A DNA stretch of 64,000 nt, taken from assembly GCA_037892935.1 (NCBI GenBank), contig JAYXKI010000005.1, positions 1,612,001-1,676,000 on the forward strand. The letters run 5' to 3'. Position 1 is the stretch's first letter. Every line of letters starts with the position of its first letter. Source of the stretch: Phlebopus portentosus (lineage: Eukaryota; Basidiomycota; Agaricomycetes; Boletales; Boletinellaceae). The position numbers were made by a program, and so were the translations under genes. Shown here in pieces: positions 1 to 13,548 of this stretch. Under the pieces are notes generated by a model. That model did no database searches, was not told where the DNA came from, and worked only from the letters and a program-made list of their open reading frames with translations.

Positions 1-1876
<1,876 letters not shown>

Positions 1877-2071
1877 TGATCAAATACCCATGTTTAGTAA
1901 TCCATGTAGATGCCGGAATAGGCAGGTTGTTTTCACCCTGGCCTGAAGTGTACAAGCGTGTTTGTCGCCTTCGTTCGTTCGTCTGCCTCTCCCTCCAGTC
2001 CTCCCTTCCACATCCAACGACAGCTTTTCGCTCTTTCGTCTCCGCCAAAGTAAACGACGGCGACGTAAATC

Positions 2072-3903
2072 ATGTCGGCGCAAGTAGCAGCGACGCCAAA
2101 GGACGCGTCGTCCAAGAGGCCTCTCCTCTTCAAAGGTACCGCAAGGAGGCTCTCGAAGAAGGGTAAAGAGGGTGCAAACGGCCTTGAACAACGTGCAGCA
2201 GTCGACGCAGGCGTCACATCCACCGATCAGGGAGACTCTGGTGCAGCGGCGGCAACTCCATCGACGAGTGAGGCTGGTGAGTGCATGCGTCATAGCTGCC
2301 TCGGCGATGCGGCTGAGCAAATACTTCTGATGCAGGTCCCGGTGCATGGCAGGATCCATCAACATCTCCTTCCGTCAACGTGCATCTGGCCAGCCCCCGA
2401 TGCGCGAAGGCGACAGCGGGCATTCACACTCTGCAGAACAGGCGACTATGACGAGCGACACGCACAAGGAGAAGTCATCTCTGTCGACGACGTTGGTGAG
2501 CACGACAGCGTCCAAGCACCGCAAGGAGAAGACATCCGAGACGACACACTCCGTCATTTCTGAAGAAAAAAAACCCGGTACGCGCGCTAAAACTAGGAAG
2601 GATAGAGAGAGGTCAGGTGGCAAGAGGCCGAAGAAAAAATCTATTTGGTCGAAGTTGGCGTCTGTCGTCTTTAAGTGTACGTGGCCCACGGAATCTACTC
2701 ATCCTGTCGATGTCGACGAGGGCGCGAAAACAGGCGTTTCCGATCCCAGCTCTTCTCGCGCTGGACTCAAGGAACTTCCCGTCTCCGAGAAGACGAAGGA
2801 AGTCGAGCCACCCAAGGAGCCTGAGGCACCAGTACCGGCCGCTCCAAGCGTGGAATCGGTTCCAAAACCAACTTCGACTAATGGTGAAGTCCCTCCTATC
2901 AAGCCTGCTCCCGACATCGTACCCTCGGAATCCGAAGACGCCAACCTTGTCGTGCCACCGTCACCAACAACACACGTGCTTCCGGAAGACGAAACTGCGG
3001 GTGTAACTTCCGGGGCAGTCGTACCTCCTGGTTCGACTGGGGTAGAAGGAGGCGAAGAATCGGAGGAATCTAGTATGCTAGGCGAAGAGGAAGAACGTAA
3101 AATGGAAGAAGAGGACGAGGAAGAGCGCTTAATTCTCAACGGAGGCGCGGGGATTCCCATAGGACCGGACGGCGTACCACGTCCTTTGCTTCCGCCTCTT
3201 GCTCCTCAACACGCAGGCCGTAAGTGTTTGGTACTCGATTTAGACGAGACACTTGTGCACAGCAGCTTCAAGGTGAGCAGTCCTTGCTCGATTATTTCCG
3301 TATTAGTCAAAGTTTATTCTTTTTGCTTCTATTAGTCAATACAACATGCAGACTACGTGGTGCCAGTTGAGATTGAGTACCACTGGCACAACGTTTATGT
3401 TATCAAACGGCCTGGCGTCGACACATTTCTGAAGAGGATGGGTGAGATTTATGAAGTAGTCGTGTTTACCGCGAGTCTGAGCAAGGTGGGTCGTGGGGTC
3501 CTCATGTCTATTTATAGAATATTGACTGATTTTTTTTGTCAGTACGCGGACCCTGTGCTCGATAAGCTCGACATCCACAACGTCGTTGCTCACCGATTGT
3601 TCCGCGAGAGCTGTTATAATCACAAAGGTAACTACGTGAAGGTAAATCGGTCACCATAGCAGACCTGATCTGCAGCAACTGACACCCCTATCTTAGGATT
3701 TATCACAATTAGGTCGACCCATAGAAGACACAATTATCCTGGACAACTCTCCAGCATCTTACATTTTCCATCCGAACAATGCAGTCCCTGTATCTTCGTG
3801 GTTTAACGACCCTCATGATACTGAATTAACGGACCTCTGTCCATTCCTCTCGGACCTCGCTACTGTCGACGACGTTCGGGGCATTTTAGACGGAGGATTA
3901 TGA
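2072..3903 (+). CDS. FCP1/SCP-type protein phosphatase, Psr1-like (NIF domain)
   Basis: This is a HAD-superfamily Ser/Thr phosphatase of the NLI-interacting factor/SCP group; yeast relatives Psr1/Psr2 act at the plasma membrane in the sodium-stress response. Exons: 2072-2276, 2353-3272, 3336-3485, 3543-3641, 3697-3903, about 526 aa. The first ~370 residues are Lys/Pro/Ser/Glu-rich and disordered. The C-terminal ~180 residues are the catalytic domain, with the DxDxT motif [13 protein letters not shown] split just after it by an intron, then [15 protein letters not shown] and [14 protein letters not shown]. The protein ends shortly after the domain, as in Psr/SCP proteins. The start was chosen as the ATG at 2072 joined in frame to exon 2. 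The N-terminal palmitoylation Cys pair of yeast Psr1 is not visible, so membrane attachment is uncertain. Confidence 0.88.
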
Positions 3904-5522
3904 TTCTTAGACCGTGAATAAGCGCTTTCTACCTTTCTGGAAACTCTCCTCGTCTTTTCCGATGCTGCTTTTTCTGGTATATACAAGGTACATATATCAT
4001 ACCGTCCGAACCATCCCTCCGTCCATATATCTCGTCCACGATCAAGTCAGGTTCTCATAGGTTTTCTCATTCCTCTAAGTCATATACCCGCCACGCAATT
4101 TCGCTGTCTCCTACTTCTCGCAATCATTTTCACTCTAGGTCCTATTGTGTGCAGATTCTGTTTTAGGTACCTCGCTTTCCTACAACTCTTTCCTTTCCTC
4201 AGTGTGTGCTCATCCTGCTTTTATTTCCTGCCCATTCTTTGTTCGTTGTTCACCAATCTCTGGCGCAAAAACCTTTTCTGAATACACGCCTCCCATACAA
4301 TCCTTTTTTGCGTTGCGTACTTAGAAATCATATCTTTTTCTGCAGCTTTTTCTTACCTCCACTGGTTCAGGTCTGTTATTGCTGACCTATTCTCTCTCCT
4401 CTAGTCCTGGAGTCAAATTGATAACTTTGCCTCCTTCATCCCTTCGCAATAACTGGTGCATTTCTCGTCCCTCCCTCTCCAAGCCAAATCTATAATGCCC
4501 GACGCGTCGACGAAAATAACGGACACTTCACGAATATGATGAATGAGCACCCCTCTCCGCGAATCCTCTTCTGTTTCTCCTTTGCTTCTTCCTCTTTCCA
4601 CTTTCTTTTTAAGACACCTTTATTATTCTCCCTTTCCCTAGTGTCTCCCTAGTGTCTCCCTAGTGTCTTATTCTCTCTCATAGTAGTCATTTATACATTT
4701 CTTTAGGACAATCTGGTTTCTTCCCTTCCACGCGTATTTGCTTTTCCCTGCCCTTGTGCTCTTCATCATCAATAAATTTCATTCGTATGTATGTATTGTG
4801 GTTATTCGCTGATCAGTTGGACGAGGTGTTTTAATTTCTACTCTGTTCCTAATTTCAATCCTCTTTCCTTTCCCTTTCTTTCCTTTTTTTTTCAATTGGC
4901 TTAGTCTCAGAGTGCCTCAAATTCCTCTCTTGAGTTCTGGAAAGCTTCGTCGCGGGTACGGTACTGAAATGATGCATGCATGAATTTGATGAATAAGTTT
5001 TTCTTTCTTCTGTTCGGGGAAAAGATAGAGTTCACATATGCTTTTGTGTGAGGGATAGACTTTTGTGAAAACCGAATAAGTGAACGAATGAGTGTTGTCT
5101 TGTTCCGGGCTGAACACCATGTATATGCTATGGCCAACACAGACATATATAGATATATTTCAACTTTCTTTCTATTTGAAGACAGATCAGCGAGTGTATG
5201 TATATATATGTACGACGTCAATACTTGGCTTTTTTTTTCCCTTTCATTTCGATACAGTAAGAAAAACAGTAGCAGCGAGCTTTCGTGGCCGAAGACAATG
5301 CGAGACATTGAAATAAGATTTATGGATGAATGGACGGACGGACAGGTCGAACAAACGACTTGAGTTAGCTACGATAGCACACAAGAACTCGATGGACGGA
5401 TAGATGATAGGCCAGCCTGTAACCTTTCGCCTTTACGCTGCCTCACCTCTCTCGGCATCAGCATCAGCAATAATTAAGTACGAGAATTTCTGCTACAACT
5501 TGACATTTGAGCTACAAATCAT
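3904..5522. other. Intergenic region, pyrimidine-rich
   Basis: About 1.6 kb between two genes that converge (3' ends at 3903 and 5523). The plus strand is C/T-rich, and open frames here have no coding character. It probably holds both 3' untranslated regions. A short tandem repeat lies at 4636-4668. Confidence 0.6.
4636..4668 (+). repeat. 11-bp tandem repeat, three copies
   Basis: The unit CCCTAGTGTCT is repeated three times without mismatch in a C/T-rich intergenic stretch. It is probably a simple minisatellite. Confidence 0.9.
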
Positions 5523-8500
5523 TCATCTTCGTTCCTTTCCGCTGCGATCTAGGCTCGAGCTGGAAGACGGGCTGGACTGCGACGGGCTGGAGGAGTACGA
5601 GTCGGTTACCTTCGTCGCCCCTGTTGCTGTTGACTCGTCATCAAACGGGCAGAACCCCGAGCCGGATGTCCTCACCGAGCTGTGTGCACCGAGAGGACCG
5701 AACGCCGTTGCGGTTGTACCAGTACCAGCAGCATCCCACGCACCCAACTGCGGCAGACTAACCACAGATTGGTTCTGAGCGAGCGCGAGCGCGTGGTGCC
5801 TCGCCTGCGGGGACGTAGGCAGGCTAGGCCACCGTTCCAGCTTCTCGAGGCTCGAATTTGCCGTGCCGCCAAGCGCGCGGCTGAGCTGTTCGCGCTCGAA
5901 CGGTGTCGGAGCGAAGGCTCGCGAACCGAACAGGGAGGACCCGAGCCCGAAGAATGAACCTGCCGTGCGAGCAGGCACAGCCATGTGATGCATCTGCGGA
6001 GACGGGTTCTTAACCGTAACAGCAGAAGTTAAAGCGGGAGAGTTGCCGAGCGGCGGAGGCTCTGGAGTCGGGATGGATGCACTTGAAGGCGTCGAAGACG
6101 ATCCTGAACCTGAACCTGAACCTGAGCCATGGCCGGAGCCACGCGAACGGGACAGGAAAGCGGAGAATGAGCGTTCCTTCTCCTTGGAGAGACTGAACTC
6201 CTTCGCATCGGGATTCAAACCTTTCTTCTCCTGCGTCTTCGCGTTCTTATCCTTGTGCGAAGTGAACCAACCGGATCGACGCGTAGTAGCAACCGATGCA
6301 GGCTCTACCTGATCAACGTGTGTGACTGGGATAGTATTGGACAACGCCTGTTGAAGTGTGAAATCCGACGTGGGCAATCTACTTGGGAACGAAGCGCGCT
6401 GAGCGTCCAAACCCACCGATGTCGTGCGTCCACGAGCTGGATGGTCCATATCGTATACATGACCATGCGAAGATGCAGGAGACACGGGCGAATTATGCAC
6501 GGCTCCATTCGAGGGGGCGAAAGTCATCGGCTGACCAACATCACCGGCTGCGCTATTACGACGATTAAGCCAGTTACGGTCCAGTATCATGTCGTCTTCC
6601 GACTGGAACGAACGGGAGACGGACAATTCCGATGCAGTCACGGGAGAGTCCTGCGGCTTGCTTGAGATAGGCATCCCCAGTGATTCATACAAGCTACTGG
6701 GAATCAAAGACTCTCCAGTCGGAGACAGAGGCCCTGGTGATGCAAGGTCGCTGCTGAAAGGAGAAAATGTATGCGACACAGAATTTGTCTGGTTATGGGG
6801 ATGGAATGCCGAACTAAGCATTGGAAACCCGTTCGCTAGGTTTGCATCCAGCGGCATTGTAATGGGTCCAACACGATGAGCATGAGCATCAGCGGAAGTC
6901 GCATTCAACGGAGAGTCAGGTACAGCAGTTCTGATGGGAGACAATGGCAGAGCGGTTCCTTCCGACGGGATAGTGTTAGCTAGACTTGCTTGCGGCTGCG
7001 TGAACACATGCTCGCTAATAAGAGCTCTTTGCACCGCGTTGCTGTTGTCTTGAGAACGACTCGGCAAGGACTTCGCCCTTCTTTCCTCCATCTCTGCAGT
7101 CGCTTCCTTTAATCGCTGTTCCTCATTCGCAACATTCTCCTCCATCTCTCGCAAGCGTAAGCTAAGCTGTGCAACTTCGTCCTCAGTAACACGGACTTCA
7201 GATCGCTTATCTTCAATCTGCTGCTCCAATTCCGCTACTAGTACACTCGTCTGCACTGTAGATTCGACGATGGAAGCACCTTGGGCATCCATCTGAGACT
7301 GCAGCCTGTCGATTTCATGCTCATAGCGCTCGATACGGGCGTCTGTATTGTCCTTCTCAGACTGCACCGTCCTCAGTCGCTTCTCTGCATCGCGTCGTGT
7401 AGCTTCGTTCGTACGTTTCTGATCTTCAAGCGTTTTCGTCTGAGCTTTCAACTCGACTTTCGCTGCGTCGTCGGCTCGTTTACGCTCTCGCTGCCTCTCT
7501 AGCTCATCATCCAGCCCCGCACGTGTGGAAGCCGATGTCGAGTTAAAATCAGATATCTGAGTACCTAGATCAGAGATGGCATTCTGCGATGAAGAAAGCT
7601 GCCGGAGAAGTTCTGCTATCAACGGTGAGGACGCAAACAAGGCAGAAGGTGATCGCGATGATAAAGAAGATGACGATGTGGATCTTGTGAGAACAGGAGG
7701 GGCACTCGTGTTGATTGATCGAAACTCCGGCGTGATGGAAATCGGAGGTTGAATCCCAATCGATGGTGCCGATGAAAGCGCAAACGAGTTGTTTGACTGA
7801 TTACTGCGTCCAGTCGAAGCCTTTTCCGGTGATGAAACGTGAGATCCTCTTTTAGTATGTAAAGGCAATGAAGCGGACTTGGGTAATGGCGGAGGCGTCT
7901 GACTGCGATGATTGAGTGTATTGCCATTCTGATGCGTAGACCGCTCCCGAGATCGTAACTTAGGCCTCGTACGTTGTGTGTGGTTTGAGTTATCGTTACC
8001 ATAGATAGCATATGAGGTTCCTGCGGTAAAGCCCCGTTTGAGATTAGTGAACAGAAGAGAGAATATAATAGAAGCTCTTCAGGCAACACGCACGATTACA
8101 CTCATCCGATCGATCAAGGGCTTTTATGGCCAATACACCCGTGACTGTTCCATCAACATCATCTTTCGCAACGAGTCCTGCATCCCTCCACAGCCCATCT
8201 AGGTTAAATGTCCAAAACCACATGCCGAATGCACCGATAAACCATGAGTCAAAAATCGAGGACGATGAACCCGTTCCACTCTCTTTATCTGCTCGCGTGG
8301 CAATCTCATCGCCAGTCTGCCTTCGAATCGACGAAGATCGATTTGAGGGAGACGTTGGGACGACAGCGGCAACCGACAGAATGCCGAATGATCGAAAAAT
8401 ATGTTTGGGGGTGCGTAGTGAGACAGAAGCGCGACTGGCAAAGGCAAACGGCGGGGCCGCGTAAGAGGTGATAGATCGATTTGCTGAACTGCTGCTGCTC

Positions 8501-9193
8501 AGACCCCGCCGAAAGCGAGCACCGGGCTTCACGATTACACTCGCCGACTCGGAATCATCCTGTGCGTCAACGTCGTCGAGTCTACTAAGATGGTGGCGGA
8601 AAGCCTGCTCGGTAAGAAAAGCGCGGAAAGACGCCTCCGACGGGTTGGTCAAGTACGCTGTGAGCATATATTCAAACAACAAATGAGCAACAATAGCCTT
8701 TCACAACCTATTGATGAAAGAGCTAAATTACGTACCGAGAACAAGGAGTACGAAAAGGACCAGGACGGAAAGGAGCATAGACTTGAGTTCGAAAAGCGTA
8801 GAAACCCTTAAGACGGAGAGATGCTCGAGCGGTCGGAAACCAGACATGACAGCGAGACTACCAAAAGTGAAACCCATGAGGAGAATACGACGAGAAGTAG
8901 TCTGGACGTCTCGTTTGACTTTGCGAGGCGGCGGCAGCGACGGCGGGGTCTGAGCGGGCTGATCAGCAGAATAGTTGGGCGACAATGTTGTCGCTGTTGA
9001 AGAGATGGTCAGTCGTAAGCATTGGGCGCCGTCGTCGGTTAGAGACGACGCCGCCAATTGGAAGGAGGGCTAGGATGTCAGGGAGGAAGAGTAAGGCAAA
9101 GGAAGATGGATCAGAATCGGTCATCCGGGCGAAATCATCCCCAGTCTGGGGCGTGGGAATCAGTTCCTTAATCTGTATCTCGCTACCGAGCAT
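5523..9193 (-). CDS. Unrecognised multi-pass membrane protein with C-terminal coiled coil
   Basis: I do not recognise this protein. Proposed exons on the minus strand: 9193-9050, 8958-8736 (this first junction is tentative), 8657-8094 and 8020-5523, about 1,142 aa. The later junctions are phase-consistent with good GT...AG sites. The N-terminal third contains hydrophobic segments (around ALLFLPDILALLPIGG, RRILLMGFTFGSLAVM, MLLSVLVLFVLLVLA and WFIGAFGMWFWTFNL), which suggests an organelle or endomembrane protein. The middle has a long charged coiled coil (encoded about 7040-7600), followed by a Ser/Pro-rich tail with an SGSGSG run. The whole could instead be two genes, since coiled-coil and membrane parts seem unrelated. 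Transcript evidence would settle the 5' exon. Confidence 0.6.
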
Positions 9194-10320
9194 CAGCGAA
9201 AATTGACGCAAAAATATAATAACAACATCAAATCAAATCAAATCAAAACACAAATTATCCTTTTCGGTGCGCCCGCCGCCCAGGGTCATCTCGACACTCA
9301 CAGCCAGCGTTGAATGTCTGCTCATTCAGTTTAGATACACAGAGAATATCCTCAATACAATATGTGGATCACGCCCAGAAATTCTGTTGTCATTACACGG
9401 GCTCACACGCAATCATAGGCGATCAGCTGCATACTCCGGCAGTCACCATTTCTTACTCAACCTGTACACTTATCAAACAAGAAGCTTCATTTCCGCCTAC
9501 TTACGGTACCGGTAGACATAGACTGGTCGCTTCTATACCATCTTATCTCTCTTAGGGGCTTATCCCTATGTCTTAAGGCTTCGTCGGAAATACCACGCCT
9601 CGTTCTATGTGCGACCTTCCGTCAACTTATCTATTATCTGCTTGTATACGTATCACACGACTACACCTATCTAAGTGCTTCCCTGCTCGCAGAATACTAC
9701 TACTACCGTCTTCCATTTGGCATATATATAGTATGTCTTCTTTCCTGACAAGCGCCTGCAGATGATTGAACATCCTCAGAAACGTGGACCGGACCTACTG
9801 TGTTCCGCAAGCGGCCGTCCGGGGCTACTGGGCTCCCTTCAATCCTGCTTCGAGATAATGAATACTTCAAGACTTGAAGCTTGAGCTTAAAATTTACATA
9901 CCTCTTCCCAGTCCAACGTAGTCCAGTCCGGTGAGATCGAGTTCCCTCAAGACCGATGCTCTCGGAATTTGAAGACCCGTGGCAAAACTTAAGTACTCAC
10001 GTTTTCCGCGGTATATCCTAAAATTAGCCCTCCATGCCTCAGCGAAGCCCAGAAGTCAATCTTCAGAATAGCTTTACTCTCATACCTAAAAGGCCCGTAT
10101 GTCAAATGATTCTATCCATGGGTATTCTCCAGAAAACAGCTCCACTAGAACATACGATCGTACAATATAGTTGTCACAGAAGAGAGAATATGATCCAAAG
10201 TTCAGATGCAGAATGAACAAAAGAAAAAGAAATTCATGCTAGATCGACTTCACGCTAGTGTTTATATGAAAGATTCCATCCTTCCAGACTCAAAACAACG
10301 CAAATGAACTACTCCGCTAT
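9194..10320. other. Intergenic region
   Basis: About 1.1 kb upstream of the membrane protein gene and downstream of ELL. A short (AAATC)n microsatellite lies near 9228-9246. I see no convincing coding sequence or RNA gene. Confidence 0.5.
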
Positions 10321-13005
10321 TCACGTCATATAACTTTTCTTAATTTCCTCCAACTCATCATGCAACCTCTGATGTCGCGCTGTCAACTCCTGCACCTCAT
10401 CCAGCGGTATCATATCGTTCATATCTATATCCGATTCTCCACTCGGCGACTCCGATCCATGTCGCAACACCGCCTGTACTCTGTTCTTATGCGCGACGAG
10501 CTTCTGGAAGACCATGATATACTCGCCGTAGATGTTCTGATACCGTGAACGTAGTTGCTCGCGCTTCGATAAAGCCGGGCGAGGCTTCGGAGGGATTGTA
10601 CGAGTAATATTCGCCGCTGCAGAGGCCTTTGAGGAGAGAGAAACGCCGGTTCCTTTCGTTGTTGATACTGAATTCCTTGGCTTGCGTTCCTCCTCTTCTT
10701 CAGAAGATGACGTGAAATCAATAGAAGAACGCCTCCTCTTGTGCAATTTTACAGACGTAGAACGCGATACTCCATCCACCTTCGGCTCTTTTCTAGTTGC
10801 CGCCAATGACGCTTTCGAAGAGCTCGCTGAAACGACCTTACGCTCTACTGGTATTGATTTCACTTTGGTCGAAAGAAGTGGCGAAGTTTCCCGCCTAATC
10901 TTCTGCTTTAGCGTTACCGGAGCTTTCAACGACGAAGTGCTTTTGGTAGTAATACTCTCCCGGTCCCGCTTTAATTTCGCCGAAGACCTGCGTCTATCCT
11001 CGTATCCCCAGTCAGAGGATTCTTCATCAGAAGATTCGGATGGTGGTTTCCGTTTCGTGCTCGTCTTTGCTACCGGTCGCGAGGAAGCCGACGACTTCTC
11101 TTTGAGTTTCTCCCTCGGTCTTTCTTGGTCTCGATCTCGGGCAATGTCTTTGAGCGCCCGCTCTTTATTTCGACCGCGTATGCTCTCCCTGTCTGATTCT
11201 CTCTCCCTCTCCTTACGAGCTGCCCGAATGCTTTCTTTGTCAGACTCTTTGTCTCTTCCTCTCTCCCGCCTTGCCAACTCACGGTCGCGTTCCTTCGCAG
11301 ATTGACTAGAGGCACTTGAAGTAGTAACTCCATTTTCACTGAGGGAAACCGATGCGCGTTCCTTCTTTGTTTGGGCGACTACTTCTTTCTTAATCTGCGT
11401 GATCGGTTTTCGATCAACCGAAGATGGAAGTGGAGGAGCTGCACGTGATCGTTCATTTGTATCTGGAGGTGGACGTCGAGGTCCTCGAGCATCTACAGGG
11501 CCCGGCCGCTTCGCTGCCACGGAGGACGATAGTTGTTGAGATTGGAAAGATACGGGTACAGGCGGAGGCGGCATCGTCGGCGTTGAAGCACCATTTGGAC
11601 GCGAAATAGGTTGGCGCCTCTCCGCAGGGACAGCAGGCATCCGCGGTGGAGTCTGAGATGCAGAAAGCTCCCCTTCCTCCTTCTCTGTCTCCCCTTCTCG
11701 CTCTTTGCCCTTCGTACTTCGCATAGGGGTGCCGGCTCGCATTGACACTCCACTTGGCTTCGGGGGAAGTGATGACGATGCTTGAGAGGGGCGCGGTAAG
11801 GGAGCAGCAACCTCCGATTTGACTTTCGCATCTGCAGTCGTAGCCTTCCCTTTCTTAGCTTTCGCAGCAGCGCTCGTAGTACCATTCATAGCCCTTTGTC
11901 CTGATTGAGCATTGGAGCCTGCATTCCCATGGCCGCTATCACGAAATTTAACGTGATCCCAAGCCGGGTCATCCTCCGGGATTTTAAGAGAACCGAACCA
12001 GGTCCTAGCCGTGCGAGCAACCCTCGTGCGTACATTGTCTGTGTAACCCGAATATTGGTATGGACGAACTTCCAACCACGTCTGTGGCTTCAGACGCCAA
12101 TTCGCAAGCTGAGTTGTTGATGCGGCCTTCCGGGAAACTTCTTCCCGTTCAGCCACCTATTCGTTGGAAGATTAAGTAGCAATAGATGAATGATCAAAAA
12201 TGCGCAGCACAGCAACCATCACATACATCATGTAGCAAATCCAAAATCCCAGCACGCGTGTTGTGATCAATCTCTGATCCCCCAAATTCCTTAAATATGT
12301 CCTGCACCGTGGCCGAACCCAGAGCCAAATAGTGGATGAGCCTCTGACGATATGTTGTCGCAAGCTCCTTCGGAAGGGCTATTGACACCGAGCCATTCGG
12401 ACTAGCTGTCGGATTCGGAGACGTGGTTGCATAGCTTTTGACAATCGTCGGTATCGATTTCGGGGTGCTCTTCGGCGGGGCCTTCCGCTTCGGTGCAGGC
12501 TTTTGTGCAACGGGCGCAGTTACGGCAAGTGGAGTGTTCACCATAATTGCTTTGCGCTCAGCTCTCTGCCTCACCGCAGCAGCGGTAGCATGGTGCAAAC
12601 GCTGAGAAAGCCTGTCCGAGAGTACCTTCTCAACAGTAAATTTCCCGACGACATTCGCATTCAGCCGGAGCGCAGCATTGGGCCGGTTTGGCATCGTTGT
12701 ACGAATAAAAAGCTCCTGGTTCTCTTTCTCTCTATCATATCGCATAGGAAAAAATTGGCCCCGAACATATATTCCCTTGACATACTTTCAGCTCTGTCTA
12801 CTTGCTAGATAAGAAGAAATGAGATGCTCACAGGCTTATCCCCAAACTCGAAGTCCATCCGATCCGCGCCTGAAAGACTCTGAAGGGCGTCCAGAGTCTC
12901 CTCCGTCATGCGCACGATCATCGCAATCTTCGGCATGGTTGTCACACCCTCGCCTGGCCGCGAGTGGCCTTGTAACGATATGGAACTGTTAGAAGGCAAC
13001 GGCAT
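10321..13005 (-). CDS. ELL: RNA polymerase II elongation factor ELL
   Basis: ELL suppresses transient pausing by RNA polymerase II in the nucleus. Exons: 13005-12832, 12784-12227 and 12156-10321, about 855 aa. The N-terminal ELL domain spans roughly residues 1-300. It includes a winged-helix-like stretch around RQRLIHYLALGSATVQDIF, which matches the family's RxRxxHLLAL pattern. A long Lys/Arg/Ser/Glu-rich disordered linker follows. The last ~110 residues form the occludin/ELL homology domain, with SKREQLRSRYQNIYGEY and a terminal helix ending in EEIKKSYMT. The start ATG is preceded by an in-frame stop (TGA). Domain order and length fit fungal ELL proteins. EAF-type partners are not in this window. 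Confidence 0.85.
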
Positions 13006-13548
13006 GATTGTGTAGTGCAAGGCTCAGCCAAAATAAAATTTGTCAGAGTCAATGGCTGCTCAGAAAGCTCGAGCCGGAAGACGGCGAACAAATCGCTGTC
13101 TCTCGCGTCTTCGAGGCAATGAGAGACGGCGGTAAGAACAAGAGAAAGGATGAGAGAGACTAGTGGCTCAACAGCATCTGGGCCTAACTGGGATCAGGGG
13201 TGCCATTAAAGTCGCTCGCTTACGTAATCTCAACATCAATTTACTTCCGGTCCGTCAGATCTACTCTAAGATAGTCAATCCTAGTATGTACTACATGAAG
13301 GTCCTGCAGGGAGTCATTGATGGATCATCTACTAAAAGGTGTTGAAATGTATACGTCACTGCGCATGAAGGAATTTTGGTATCAGGACTTTCTATGGTAC
13401 AGAGCAGTAAATAGGTTCGAAAAGACCTGTGATGCTGTGCTTCCACTGCAGCTCAAATCATCTAAGATTAATTCACAAAGCATGCTCACGTCAATTCGAC
13501 TACCCTTGGCGACAAATTCAAAGTACATGGCATACCTGTATATTCAGA
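13006..13548. other. Intergenic region upstream of ELL
   Basis: This 0.54 kb presumably holds the ELL promoter and the 3' untranslated region of the membrane gene that follows. No coding sequence is supported. Confidence 0.5.

Noticed and set aside
4907..5363. Frames in the 3.9-5.5 kb spacer
   Set aside because: AT/pyrimidine-rich, overlapping in several frames on both strands, no domain.
10682..11305. Plus-strand Ser/Arg/Leu-rich frame
   Set aside because: Shadow of the Lys/Arg/Ser-rich linker of ELL on the minus strand.
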